Assembly (NCBI GenBank): GCA_964564225.1
Contig: CAZMAF010000049.1
Coordinates: 1 to 12,157 of the forward strand
Length of the DNA stretch: 12,157 bases
Direction of reading: 5' to 3'
Source of the DNA: RGIG1993 sp964564225
Lineage (GTDB): Bacteria > Bacillota > Clostridia > Oscillospirales > CAG-272
Both the position numbers and the translations under genes were made by a program. The notes beneath the pieces are model-generated. The model was not told the origin of the DNA, ran no database searches, and worked only from the letters and a program-made list of their open reading frames with translations. Shown here in pieces: positions 5,730-12,151 of this stretch. The first letter of the stretch is position 1. Every line of letters begins with the position of its first letter.

Positions 5730-7784
5730 TTAAGGCTTGGGGGCTTTGGGCGGAGTCGGAAATTTTGGCGGAGTTCCGGAAAATTCCTCGGGTTTTTGTC
5801 CTTTCGGGAAGGGTGGACGGGGCGGATGATTTGCGGGATCAAAGTTTTCTTCCAGCACCTTTTCCTTGTCGGTGGATATGTAACGCTTTGCCTGTGTCGA
5901 GAACAGGGTGTAATATTCGCCCTGCTTTGCCATCAGCTCGCGGTGGTCACCCATTTCGACGATTGTGCCGTTTTTCAGAACGACGATCTTATTGGCGGTC
6001 GTTGCTGAGGACAGACGGTGCGATACGAAGATGGTGGTCTTGTCTTTTTTCAGGCGGTCAAACTGGTTGAAGATCTCTTGCTCTGCCATCGGGTCGAGCG
6101 ATGCCGTGGGCTCGTCGAGAATAAGAATATCGCTGTCCGAATAAAAGGCGCGGGCAACCGACAGCTTTTGCCATTGACCGATTGAAAGCTCAATGCCGTT
6201 GGTTTCAAAAATGCGCATAAGCGGCGTGTCGTAGCCGTCGGGCAGAAGCGAGATGAACTCATCCGATGCCGATTGACGCGCGGCTTCCTCGATGTTTTTC
6301 ATATCGATCGGCTGATCAATCTTCGAGAAGGCAATGTTTTCTTTGACGTTAAAAGCGTATTTGCCGAAGTCTTGGAAAATGATGCCAAAGATCTTATAAA
6401 GTTCCTTGGGGTCGTATTCGCGGATGTCGCGACCGTCGAGTTCGATCACGCCTTCGGTGGGGTCGTACAGACGGGTGAGCAGCTTCAGGAGTGTTGTCTT
6501 GCCGGCGCCGTTCAGACCGACTAAAACGACGGTGTCGGAGGGATCAAGACGAAGGTTGATGTTATTTAACACCTTGCGCTCCGTGCCGGGATACGCGAAG
6601 CTTACGTTTTTGAATTCAACGGTGTGACCGACGTGATGCTTGGGGAGGATTGGCTCGGGCAGGGTAGATACGATGGTTTTTTTCTCGTTCATAAAGAGGA
6701 TCATATTGTCGATGAACAGTGTACCCTCATAGATCGTGGCAGTGGTCGTGATGAGCGCGGCGACTGCGGAGGAAATCGAGTTGAGAGAGCCTGTGTAGAG
6801 CGAATAATCCCCGATTTCGGTAATGCCCGTGGCAATCATATAAAAGAGAAAGCAGTTTAAGGTGGATGTGGCCAGGGTAATGGCGATCTGCCAGATACCT
6901 TCTGCGCTGATGAGACGGCGGATACCTGCAAAATAGCGCTTGAATACGTCGTTATAGCGACCGATAAAGAGGTCGGAAAGATCAAAGAGGCGCACTTCTT
7001 TGACGAGGTCCTTGTTGACGAGAACGTCCGAATAGTAGGACATCTGACGGCGATCCTTCGAGCGATGGCGCATATAGAGAAAATTCTTTCTGCGGAAAAC
7101 GAAGTTGACGACGGCGGAGAGGATTGACAGAAGAACGAAGACGATCATCAGATAGGGCGCTGCAACGTGCAATTTCGGCAGAATGCCTGCGAGGACGATA
7201 ATGAAGGATACCATACTGATGATACGGCTGACCATCGAGAAGGTGGCGTCCAAAATGTTGACAGGTCGCATACCTGCCTCGCGGTTGGCATTTTCCATTC
7301 TCTCGTAAAAGTCGGGAGAGTCGAAGGAGGCAAGGTCGATTTCCTTTGCTTTTTTCATAATTTTGACTTTAATGTGATTGGTAACGACCTCGCCGGAAAT
7401 ACGTGTGAGAATGTTATTGACGGTGTTGATGAGGCTGTTTGCAAAGGTGAAGCCGAACTGCCAGAGCAGAGCGATGAGCACCTCGTTTGCCGTGGCGTTT
7501 TTCATTAAAGAGGCGGCGATGACATTCAGAAGATTTGCCGAGATAAACGCGCCCACGACGGGCGATACGCCGTTGAAGATCGCCATAAAAATCATCAGAA
7601 AGACGAGCGAGGGGCGCGCCTCCCAAACGAGCTTTACGGTGTAAAAGAGCCTTTCAAAAAAGCTTTTGGTGACATTTTTGATATAGCGCGGTACTTCCTT
7701 AATGTTTTTAGGCTTCGGTTCGCGCAGCTTTGCCATCATTTCTTCCCGTCCCATACCGGGTGGTCCGAATCCCATAGCGGACAT
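5730..7784 (-). CDS. ABC half-exporter (fused permease-ATPase)
   Basis: A 684-residue protein. An N-terminal cytoplasmic segment (1-55) precedes a six-helix exporter membrane domain (about 58-365) and an ATPase domain (about 388-635). Visible motifs are Walker A GLNGAGKTT (423-431), Q-loop Q471, signature LSIGQ (533-537), Walker B ILILDEP (553-559), D-loop SLDP and H-loop His589. The signature is LSIGQ where LSGGQ is usual. The type resembles peptide/lipid or multidrug half-exporters working as dimers; no second half-transporter is adjacent, so a homodimer is likely. Odd ends: a Gly/Pro/Met-rich start (GFGPPGMGREEMM) and a Pro-rich C-terminal tail (about 649-684) of unknown role. AAGGAG lies seven bases before the ATG. 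Substrate is unknown. Confidence 0.92.
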   Translation of the reverse strand: MSAMGFGPPGMGREEMMAKLREPKPKNIKEVPRYIKNVTKSFFERLFYTVKLVWEARPSLVFLMIFMAIFNGVSPVVGAFISANLLNVIAASLMKNATANEVLIALLWQFGFTFANSLINTVNNILTRISGEVVTNHIKVKIMKKAKEIDLASFDSPDFYERMENANREAGMRPVNILDATFSMVSRIISMVSFIIVLAGILPKLHVAAPYLMIVFVLLSILSAVVNFVFRRKNFLYMRHRSKDRRQMSYYSDVLVNKDLVKEVRLFDLSDLFIGRYNDVFKRYFAGIRRLISAEGIWQIAITLATSTLNCFLFYMIATGITEIGDYSLYTGSLNSISSAVAALITTTATIYEGTLFIDNMILFMNEKKTIVSTLPEPILPKHHVGHTVEFKNVSFAYPGTERKVLNNINLRLDPSDTVVLVGLNGAGKTTLLKLLTRLYDPTEGVIELDGRDIREYDPKELYKIFGIIFQDFGKYAFNVKENIAFSKIDQPIDMKNIEEAARQSASDEFISLLPDGYDTPLMRIFETNGIELSIGQWQKLSVARAFYSDSDILILDEPTASLDPMAEQEIFNQFDRLKKDKTTIFVSHRLSSATTANKIVVLKNGTIVEMGDHRELMAKQGEYYTLFSTQAKRYISTDKEKVLEENFDPANHPPRPPFPKGQKPEEFSGTPPKFPTPPKAPKP

Positions 7785-7819
7785 ACGATCACTCCTTCAA
7801 ATTTATTTTATCAGTATTT

Positions 7820-7848
7820 ATTATACAACAATGTTCTCTGTATTGCAA
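7820..7848 (-). promoter_or_regulatory. Sigma-A promoter of the ABC transporter/DUF1015 operon
   Basis: Read on the minus strand, TTGCAA (7843-7848), a 17-base spacer and a perfect TATAAT (7820-7825), about 36 bases before the ATG. Confidence 0.75.
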
Positions 7849-7906
7849 GGGAAAAGTAAAAAAATTCCGAAAACTTCGCATAACCGTGACTTTTTGTTCA
7901 CAGAAC

Positions 7907-7972
7907 GGAGTGCTATATGAAATGGAGTGCTATATGAAATGGAGTGCTATATAAGTGGAGTGTTATATAAAA
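7907..7972 (+). repeat. Four tandem copies of a 16-17-bp unit
   Basis: The unit GGAGTGCTATATGAAAT occurs exactly at 7907-7923 and 7924-7940. Two shorter, diverged copies follow (7941-7956 and 7957-7972). It lies between the divergent ABC and folT promoters, ending 24 bases before the folT -35. No reading frame or known protein site is evident. Together with the two promoters and the THF riboswitch it accounts for most of the 7785-8211 gap. Confidence 0.85.
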
Positions 7973-7996
7973 AAATAAAAAATCTTGAAAAAAGCG

Positions 7997-8024
7997 TTGA
8001 CTTATGGCGCGCTTGTGCTATAAT
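7997..8024 (+). promoter_or_regulatory. Extended -10 promoter for the folT-folC transcript
   Basis: TTGACT (7997-8002), a 16-base spacer and TATAAT (8019-8024) preceded by TGC, giving an extended -10. A 6-bp inverted repeat GCTTGT/ACAAGC (8011-8016/8025-8030) flanks the -10 symmetrically. It could be an operator or chance. Confidence 0.85.
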
Positions 8025-8039
8025 ACAAGCATGAATTAA

Positions 8040-8138
8040 GAAGAGTAAAGGTTCATTCGTCAAGTGTCGGGGGGACGGGGAGTTGCCGCCTGAACGAAAA
8101 GCGTTATTGCTTGCGGTCTGGACCTTGCATCCCGCTTC
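8040..8138 (+). promoter_or_regulatory. Tetrahydrofolate (THF, folT-type) riboswitch aptamer
   Basis: This leader matches the THF-I riboswitch pattern. P1 is GAAG (8040-8043) with CTTC (8135-8138), followed by conserved AGTA (8044-8047). P2 is AAGGTTC with GGACCTT (8048-8054/8120-8126). Then come GTCAAGTGTC, a GGGG-rich loop, GAACGAAAAGC, a GCGGTC segment, and the diagnostic 3' TTGCATCCCGCTTC (8125-8138). CGGGG (8076-8080) can pair with TCCCG (8130-8134), as expected for the family pseudoknot. It starts about ten bases after the predicted transcription start. It precedes folT and folC, the known targets of this riboswitch class. Confidence 0.88.
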
Positions 8139-8165
8139 ACAGGACGTAAAGGCAATGGGTATCTG

Positions 8166-8202
8166 CTTTCTTTATCGTCGTATGAAACGAGGGTAAAGGA
8201 GG
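8166..8202 (+). promoter_or_regulatory. Shine-Dalgarno-sequestering hairpin of the folT leader
   Basis: CTTTCTTTATC (8166-8176) pairs along its whole length, with G-U wobbles, to GGTAAAGGAGG (8192-8202). TCG/CGA (8178-8180/8188-8190) closes the inside. The 3' arm contains the entire folT ribosome binding site AAAGGAGG, so this hairpin would block translation initiation. An identical GTAAAGG upstream at 8146-8152 could displace the site from the 5' arm. No T-rich terminator is seen, so control is inferred to be translational. Confidence 0.65.
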
Positions 8203-8211
8203 TATTTTTTT

Positions 8212-8754
8212 ATGCAAAACAAATCGAAACATCGTCTGCGTATGTTGATTTTGTCGGCGTGTTTTGCCGCGATGGGTGTGGTACTGGGACAGTATTTTTC
8301 GATCAAGATCGGCAATTCTATCCGCATCGGCTTCGGCGCGCTGCCCGTTATTCTGGCAGGTGCGCTTTTCGGTCCGTGGGTGGGCATGCTCGTGGGAGCG
8401 GTCAGCGATATTGTGGGGTGTGCGATTTTTTACGGGCTTGGCAATATGATTCCGCTCGTCACGCTTGGTATGATGAGCGAGGGCTTTCTTTCAGGCGTGA
8501 TTGCAAAAGAGCATACCCCCCTTCGTCTGACGCTGGCGACGGTGGCGGCAAGGGTCACGGGTTCACTCGTCTTTCGGAGCATCGGTTTGTATCTTCGTTA
8601 CAAAACGCCGCTTTTGGAGTTGCTGTTTCGGATACCTTGCGTGGCAATAGAGTCCGTTTTGATCGCGCTTCTTTTGATACAGCTGCTTTGTCGTTCCAAG
8701 GCGTTGACAAAAATTCTGAAAGGATGGCGAAAGTCTGATGATGACCTACGGTGA
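8212..8754 (+). CDS. folT: Folate ECF transporter S component FolT
   Basis: A 180-residue integral membrane protein with about six hydrophobic segments. The block from IRIGFGALPVILAGALFGP (37-55) through GAVSDIVG (62-69) is characteristic of the FolT/folate-family S components. It binds folates at the membrane and works with a shared EcfA/A'/T module, which is absent from this window. The THF riboswitch immediately upstream and folC immediately downstream support the folate assignment independently of the protein sequence. A strong AAAGGAGG lies nine bases before the ATG but is buried in the predicted sequestering hairpin. Its 3' end overlaps folC by 17 bases. Confidence 0.9.
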   Translation: MQNKSKHRLRMLILSACFAAMGVVLGQYFSIKIGNSIRIGFGALPVILAGALFGPWVGMLVGAVSDIVGCAIFYGLGNMIPLVTLGMMSEGFLSGVIAKEHTPLRLTLATVAARVTGSLVFRSIGLYLRYKTPLLELLFRIPCVAIESVLIALLLIQLLCRSKALTKILKGWRKSDDDLR

Positions 8755-10033
8755 AGCGATTTCCTATATTCATTCGGTGAATTGGCGCGGCTCTCGTCCC
8801 GGACTTTCGCGTATTACCGAGCTTCTTTTTAAACTTGGCGATCCGCAAAAATCACTGCGCTGTATTCATATCGGCGGTACAAACGGTAAGGGCTCGACCT
8901 CGGCGATGCTCGATTCGATCTTGCGTTCGTCCGGCTATTCAGTGGGTAGCTTTACCTCCCCTTTTATCGAGGTTTTCAACGAGCGCATTATGCTTGACGG
9001 AAAGCCGATTACAAACGACGAGCTTTGTCGTTATCTTTCCGTTGTTGCGCCGATTGCTGAGGCGATGGAGGATAAGCCGACGGAGTTTGAACTGATTACA
9101 GCGCTTGGCTTTTTATATTTTCGCGATATGCGCTGTGACTACGTCGTGCTGGAGGTCGGTATGGGTGGGAGACTCGATTCGACCAACGTGATAGAAAACC
9201 CCGTTTTGTCGATTATAACAGGAATTGCTCTCGATCATACTGCCGTGCTTGGTGACAGCATAGAAAAGATCGCGTATGAGAAGGCGGGCATTGTCAAGTC
9301 CTGCCGCCCTATCCTTTACGGCGGCGATGATCTCGTTGCAAAAAACGTGATTGAAAGGGAGGCGCAAGAGAAAAATGCTCCCTTTTTTACAACCGACCGT
9401 ACGACACTTACCGTCAGGGAAACCGGACTTGGCGGAAGCGTATTTGATTACGGCGGATTTTGTAAGCTTTCCATTTTGCTTGCCGGACTTTATCAGACGA
9501 GAAACGCCGCGACTGTTCTGACTGCCGTTGAGCTTTTAAGGAAGGAAGGGCTTTTTATTTCCGATGAGGCGGTACGTGAGGGGCTTTCCATGACGAAGTG
9601 GCGCGCGCGTTTTGAAGTGCTTTCCGACAAACCTTTGTTTGTCTTTGACGGTTCGCATAACAAACAGGGTATTGATGCCGCTGCCGAGTCGCTCAAGACA
9701 TATTTCGGCAATGCCCGCGTACTTTTGTTAAACGGCGTGATGGCGGATAAGGCTTACGGCGACATGATCGACACGCTTGCGCCATATATTGAAAAGGTGT
9801 TTACTGTAACGCCCGATAATCCCCGTGCGCTGTCTTCCGTATCGCTTGCCGAGGAGTACCGCCTGCGCGGTATGGATGCCGAGGCGTTTCTTACGGTAGA
9901 AGACGGTGTTGAGGCAATTCTTCGTGCGGGACTTTCGTCAGGTATTCCCATCGTTGCGCTTGGCTCGCTCTATATGTACGGCGAAGTCAAGGGCGCACTG
10001 CAAAAGCTATTGCCAAAGCTTTTGTCGGAATAA
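8738..10033 (+). CDS. folC: Folylpolyglutamate synthase / dihydrofolate synthase
   Basis: A 431-residue Mur-ligase-fold enzyme of normal length for FolC. It adds glutamates to reduced folates (and may join glutamate to dihydropteroate), trapping folate in the cytoplasm. Visible motifs are the P-loop HIGGTNGKGST (44-54), FTSPF (72-76), VLEVGMGGRLDSTN (137-150), ITGIALDHTAVLG (160-172), EKAGIVK (181-187, with the lysine expected to be carbamylated), and FDGSHNKQG (303-311, the DGAHN-type motif). It starts inside the end of folT, suggesting coupled translation and shared THF-riboswitch control. A second ATG at 8741 is equally possible. Pairing folate uptake with folate retention under one THF sensor is coherent. 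No terminator is seen after it. Confidence 0.95.
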   Translation: MMTYGEAISYIHSVNWRGSRPGLSRITELLFKLGDPQKSLRCIHIGGTNGKGSTSAMLDSILRSSGYSVGSFTSPFIEVFNERIMLDGKPITNDELCRYLSVVAPIAEAMEDKPTEFELITALGFLYFRDMRCDYVVLEVGMGGRLDSTNVIENPVLSIITGIALDHTAVLGDSIEKIAYEKAGIVKSCRPILYGGDDLVAKNVIEREAQEKNAPFFTTDRTTLTVRETGLGGSVFDYGGFCKLSILLAGLYQTRNAATVLTAVELLRKEGLFISDEAVREGLSMTKWRARFEVLSDKPLFVFDGSHNKQGIDAAAESLKTYFGNARVLLLNGVMADKAYGDMIDTLAPYIEKVFTVTPDNPRALSSVSLAEEYRLRGMDAEAFLTVEDGVEAILRAGLSSGIPIVALGSLYMYGEVKGALQKLLPKLLSE

Positions 10034-10082
10034 ATAATCCTGTGAAATGTCGATTTAAATAATCCTGTGAAATGTCGATTTA
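10031..10082 (+). repeat. Two exact tandem copies of a 25-bp unit
   Basis: TAAATAATCCTGTGAAATGT plus CGATT is repeated exactly at 10031-10055 and 10056-10080, followed by two bases (TA) of a third. The first copy begins with the folC stop codon, so the duplication includes the end of the gene. The unit ends six bases before the -35 of the next operon. This looks like a recent slippage or recombination duplication. Confidence 0.92.
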
Positions 10083-10085
10083 CCA

Positions 10086-10113
10086 TTGACTTTTGAAAAT
10101 TTTTCAGTATAAT
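10086..10113 (+). promoter_or_regulatory. Sigma-A promoter of the downstream peptidase operon
   Basis: TTGACT (10086-10091), a 16-base spacer and a perfect TATAAT (10108-10113), about 42 bases before the first start codon of the three-gene operon. Confidence 0.82.
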
Positions 10114-10154
10114 GATTCTGTACGGTGAAGACTCACTTGAAGGGGGAGCAAGCT

Positions 10155-10487
10155 ATGTATCGGTTTCCCGTTGGCGAAATGTCCGATTTCTTTCGGTTGC
10201 CTACCGTTGAGGCGATCAGACGGAAATCTTCTCCATGTGCTGTCGGTCCGGGTTTTACCGATCCCGAAATGATTTGTCAGGTAGCAGACGATGTGCCTGC
10301 TCATTTTGGAAAGGCATCTCATGAATATCCGCTCGGAAAGGGAAGTGTGGATTTCCCGCGTTATTTACCGACACTTGATGAGATCGGATATTGCGGTTTT
10401 CTGATGGCGGAGCGTGAATGCGGCGACGCTCCCGTAAAGGATATCGGTGATTCGGTCCGCTACCTGAAAAGCTTGATGCGGCAGTAG
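10155..10487 (+). pseudogene. Internally deleted sugar-phosphate isomerase/epimerase remnant
   Basis: A 110-residue reading frame carrying only the two ends of a xylose-isomerase-like TIM-barrel sugar-phosphate isomerase/epimerase. The start, MYRFPVGEMSDFFRLPTVEA (1-20), resembles the family N-terminus. The end, from YPLGKGSVDFPRYLPTLDEI (about 58-77) through GYCGFLMAERECGD, resembles its last two strands, including the Glu that is normally a metal ligand. Family members are about 270-300 residues; the middle with the other metal ligands is missing, so isomerase activity is not expected. The frame is nonetheless open, with a strong GGGGGAG six bases before the ATG and its own promoter. It may therefore be translated, possibly as a leader coupling the next gene, which starts four bases after its stop. 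An in-frame extension to 10125 lacks a ribosome binding site. Confidence 0.62.
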
Positions 10488-10491
10488 AAAG

Positions 10492-11304
10492 ATGATGATT
10501 GTCAACCGTAAAAGAGTCTTATTTCTTGCGTGTACCGTAAGTGCTTTGGTGTTGATCGGTGTTGTGGTATTCGTTCTTCTTTTGGCGGGCGGTACTTTCA
10601 GGATAACCGCACCTTTTACAGTATTACCCGAGGAGCTTTTGCCTGAGACCTCCGATGCCACCTGCGAAGATCTTTCGGTGCGTTTTTTGACGCTTGAGAG
10701 CGATATACACGATTGGTTTACCGTTTCCGCCGTGATGCGTTTGCGCGAGCATTTTAATCGCGTGTATCCGCTTTTATGCGAGATCTTTAACAGCGGTGTT
10801 ATGGTGAAGATCCGTTACCGGTTGGATACGACACAAGCCGATCGCGCGGCGTTTGTTTGCGAGGGCGATCACGATAGCGGCATGGTAATTGCGATCAATC
10901 CCGGTTATTTCAGGAAGGATGAAACGGATTTTTCTCTTCTTTCGTGCGAATTGACACGCGCGCTTCTCGATTGTGTTGATGCTGAGTACGGCGCACCTGC
11001 TACCGAGCTTGGCGGCGTGTGGGTTATTGACGGTATTGCGGAATACGGTCGCTATCTTTGCGAGAGGGAATCATATGAATTTATCCCGTTTTCCAAGGAG
11101 CAGTCTTATGCTGATTCAGGAGCGGTGACAGTTCGGTTTTTCGTCTGGCTTTGCGATCATTACGAGGCTACCTTTATGGATCAGTTGATCGAAGGGCTGC
11201 GATGCGAGCCTTATACGCCTAAGCTTTTTGTGAAGATCACGGGATATACCGTAGATGAGCTTTGGAAAATTTACGCCGCGAGCAATCACGGTGATACAAA
11301 ATAA
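10492..11304 (+). CDS. Membrane-anchored BSP-like pseudopeptidase
   Basis: A 270-residue protein with one N-terminal membrane segment (about 9-33) and an extracytoplasmic domain. The domain aligns by eye with the BSP-type peptidase encoded next, in shared order: FLTLESDIHDWF, an INPGYF strand (135-140), VWVIDGIAEYGRYL (176-189, cf. GWLTEGLADWGRERF), and VKITGYTVDELWKIYA (247-262, cf. LDFTGKTVDMLWEDYA). At the catalytic place, where the neighbour has HEWVH, this protein has CELTR (152-156): both zinc-ligand histidines are lost and only the Glu remains. It is therefore probably not a protease; a binding, regulatory or decoy role is possible but unproven. No clear Shine-Dalgarno is seen; the start lies four bases after the preceding stop, suggesting translational reinitiation. 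ATG at 10495 is an alternative. Confidence 0.7.
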   Translation: MMIVNRKRVLFLACTVSALVLIGVVVFVLLLAGGTFRITAPFTVLPEELLPETSDATCEDLSVRFLTLESDIHDWFTVSAVMRLREHFNRVYPLLCEIFNSGVMVKIRYRLDTTQADRAAFVCEGDHDSGMVIAINPGYFRKDETDFSLLSCELTRALLDCVDAEYGAPATELGGVWVIDGIAEYGRYLCERESYEFIPFSKEQSYADSGAVTVRFFVWLCDHYEATFMDQLIEGLRCEPYTPKLFVKITGYTVDELWKIYAASNHGDTK

Positions 11305-11329
11305 ACTTATGATGAGAGAGGTTTATGTT

Positions 11330-11926
11330 ATGACTAAGCTTTCTGACACCTATCTGACGTTTGATAATTCTGAAGGACTGATTGACAAGAAGCTTGAAGA
11401 AATGATTATTGATATTTTCAATAAAAAATATCAGGCAATTTGCGATTTCTTTAATTATGGCGAGCTGCGTAAGACTTCGATCGTTCCCGCTCCCGATTAT
11501 GATGGCGTTGCGGCGACCTATACCGAAAGCGCAAAGGTTATTATGTCAACCGAGTATTATAAAAAGTATCCGCTCGATGCCGACAGTCTGACACATGAGT
11601 GGGTTCACGTTGCGCAGAATTACAAGAATTTCCGTCCGGGTTGGCTTACCGAAGGTCTTGCCGACTGGGGCAGAGAAAGATTCGGCGTATATAATGAGGA
11701 GGCAAAATGGGCGCTTCCCAAATACAATCCGAAGCATCATTATACGCAGGCGTATCGTGTAACGGCAGCGTTCCTTTGCTGGCTTGAGGATAACGTAGAT
11801 CCCAAGCTTCCCTGGAAGCTTAACGACGCTCTTAAGCAGGGTAAGTATAAGCCGAGTGTATGGCTTGATTTTACCGGCAAGACGGTCGATATGCTTTGGG
11901 AAGATTATGCCAAGGCTAACAGTTGA
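11330..11926 (+). CDS. BSP-type zinc metallopeptidase
   Basis: A 198-residue protein resembling the basic secretory protein (BSP) peptidase family. The zinc motif HEWVH is at 89-93 (SLTHEWVHVAQ), followed by PGWLTEGLADWGRERFG (103-119), whose Glu108/Asp112 are candidates for the third ligand. The C-terminal block FTGKTVDMLWEDYAKA (181-196) is shared with the upstream paralogue. No signal peptide or membrane segment is seen, which is unusual for a family named for secretion. It either acts in the cytoplasm or leaves by another route. GAGAGG lies about eight bases before the ATG at 11330; in-frame ATGs at 11309 and 11312 lack a site. It follows the pseudopeptidase gene by 25 bases and is probably cotranscribed. 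Substrate is unknown. Confidence 0.8.
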   Translation: MTKLSDTYLTFDNSEGLIDKKLEEMIIDIFNKKYQAICDFFNYGELRKTSIVPAPDYDGVAATYTESAKVIMSTEYYKKYPLDADSLTHEWVHVAQNYKNFRPGWLTEGLADWGRERFGVYNEEAKWALPKYNPKHHYTQAYRVTAAFLCWLEDNVDPKLPWKLNDALKQGKYKPSVWLDFTGKTVDMLWEDYAKANS

Positions 11927-11951
11927 CTGATATAGTTAAAATATCATACAT

Positions 11952-11971
11952 ACCGCCGATTTTCCGGCGGT
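11952..11971. other. GC-rich hairpin between the peptidase gene and tRNA-Leu
   Basis: ACCGCCG (11952-11958) pairs perfectly with CGGCGGT (11965-11971). No T run follows, so it is a poor intrinsic terminator. It may end the peptidase transcript weakly or be a processing structure. It repeats the ACCGCC/GGCGGT arms of the cobalamin terminator. Confidence 0.45.
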
Positions 11972-11976
11972 CATAC

Positions 11977-12058
11977 GCGGGCGTGGTGGAATGGCAGACA
12001 CGCTGGTCTTAGGAACCAGTGGGCAACCGTGCAGGTTCGAGTCCTGTCGCCCGCACCA
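11977..12058 (+). tRNA. tRNA-Leu (anticodon UAG)
   Basis: The cloverleaf is complete. The acceptor stem is GCGGGCG/CGCCCGC (11977-11983/12048-12054) and the D stem GTG/CAC (11986-11988/11999-12001). The anticodon stem CTGGT/ACCAG (12003-12007/12015-12019) has loop CTTAGGA, giving anticodon TAG at 12010-12012. A longish 11-base variable region (12020-12030) fits a class II tRNA. The T stem is GCAGG/CCTGT with loop TTCGAGT. Discriminator A12055 is followed by a genomically encoded CCA (12056-12058). It reads CUA and other CUN codons. A weak TTGACT at 11923-11928 is the only promoter hint, so it may be cotranscribed with the peptidase. Confidence 0.95.
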
Positions 12059-12095
12059 AAAATCGACAAGTTTCAACAGAAGCTTGTCGATTTTT
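12058..12095 (+). terminator. Rho-independent terminator after tRNA-Leu
   Basis: AAAAATCGACAAG (12058-12070) pairs with CTTGTCGATTTTT (12083-12095) around a 12-base loop and ends in five T residues. It begins at the last base of the tRNA CCA end. Confidence 0.88.
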
Positions 12096-12151
12096 ACTTT
12101 TTCACTTTTCACTATTCACTCTTCACTTTTCTCTTCCGAAACTTGTCGATT
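12061..12151. repeat. Perfect 14-bp inverted repeat bounding a 91-bp segment
   Basis: AATCGACAAGTTTC (12061-12074) is the exact reverse complement of GAAACTTGTCGATT (12138-12151). A third near-copy, GAAGCTTGTCGATT (12079-12092), forms the terminator hairpin with the first. The segment looks like a very small MITE-like element or a duplicated terminator arm. No clear target-site duplication is visible at its edges. Confidence 0.7.
12100..12127 (+). repeat. Heptanucleotide microsatellite (NTTCACT)x4
   Basis: TTCACT recurs with an exact period of seven at 12101, 12108, 12115 and 12122, with variable first bases T, T, A, C. It lies inside the 14-bp inverted repeat. No coding potential is seen. 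Confidence 0.85.

Noticed and set aside
8040..8138. ZTP or other riboswitch class
   Set aside because: The GCCGCCTG stretch briefly suggested ZTP, but the AGTA, P2 and TTGCATCCCGCTTC elements and the folT-folC genes match the THF class much better.
10031..10082. CRISPR repeat
   Set aside because: The two copies are directly adjacent with no spacer, and no cas gene is near.
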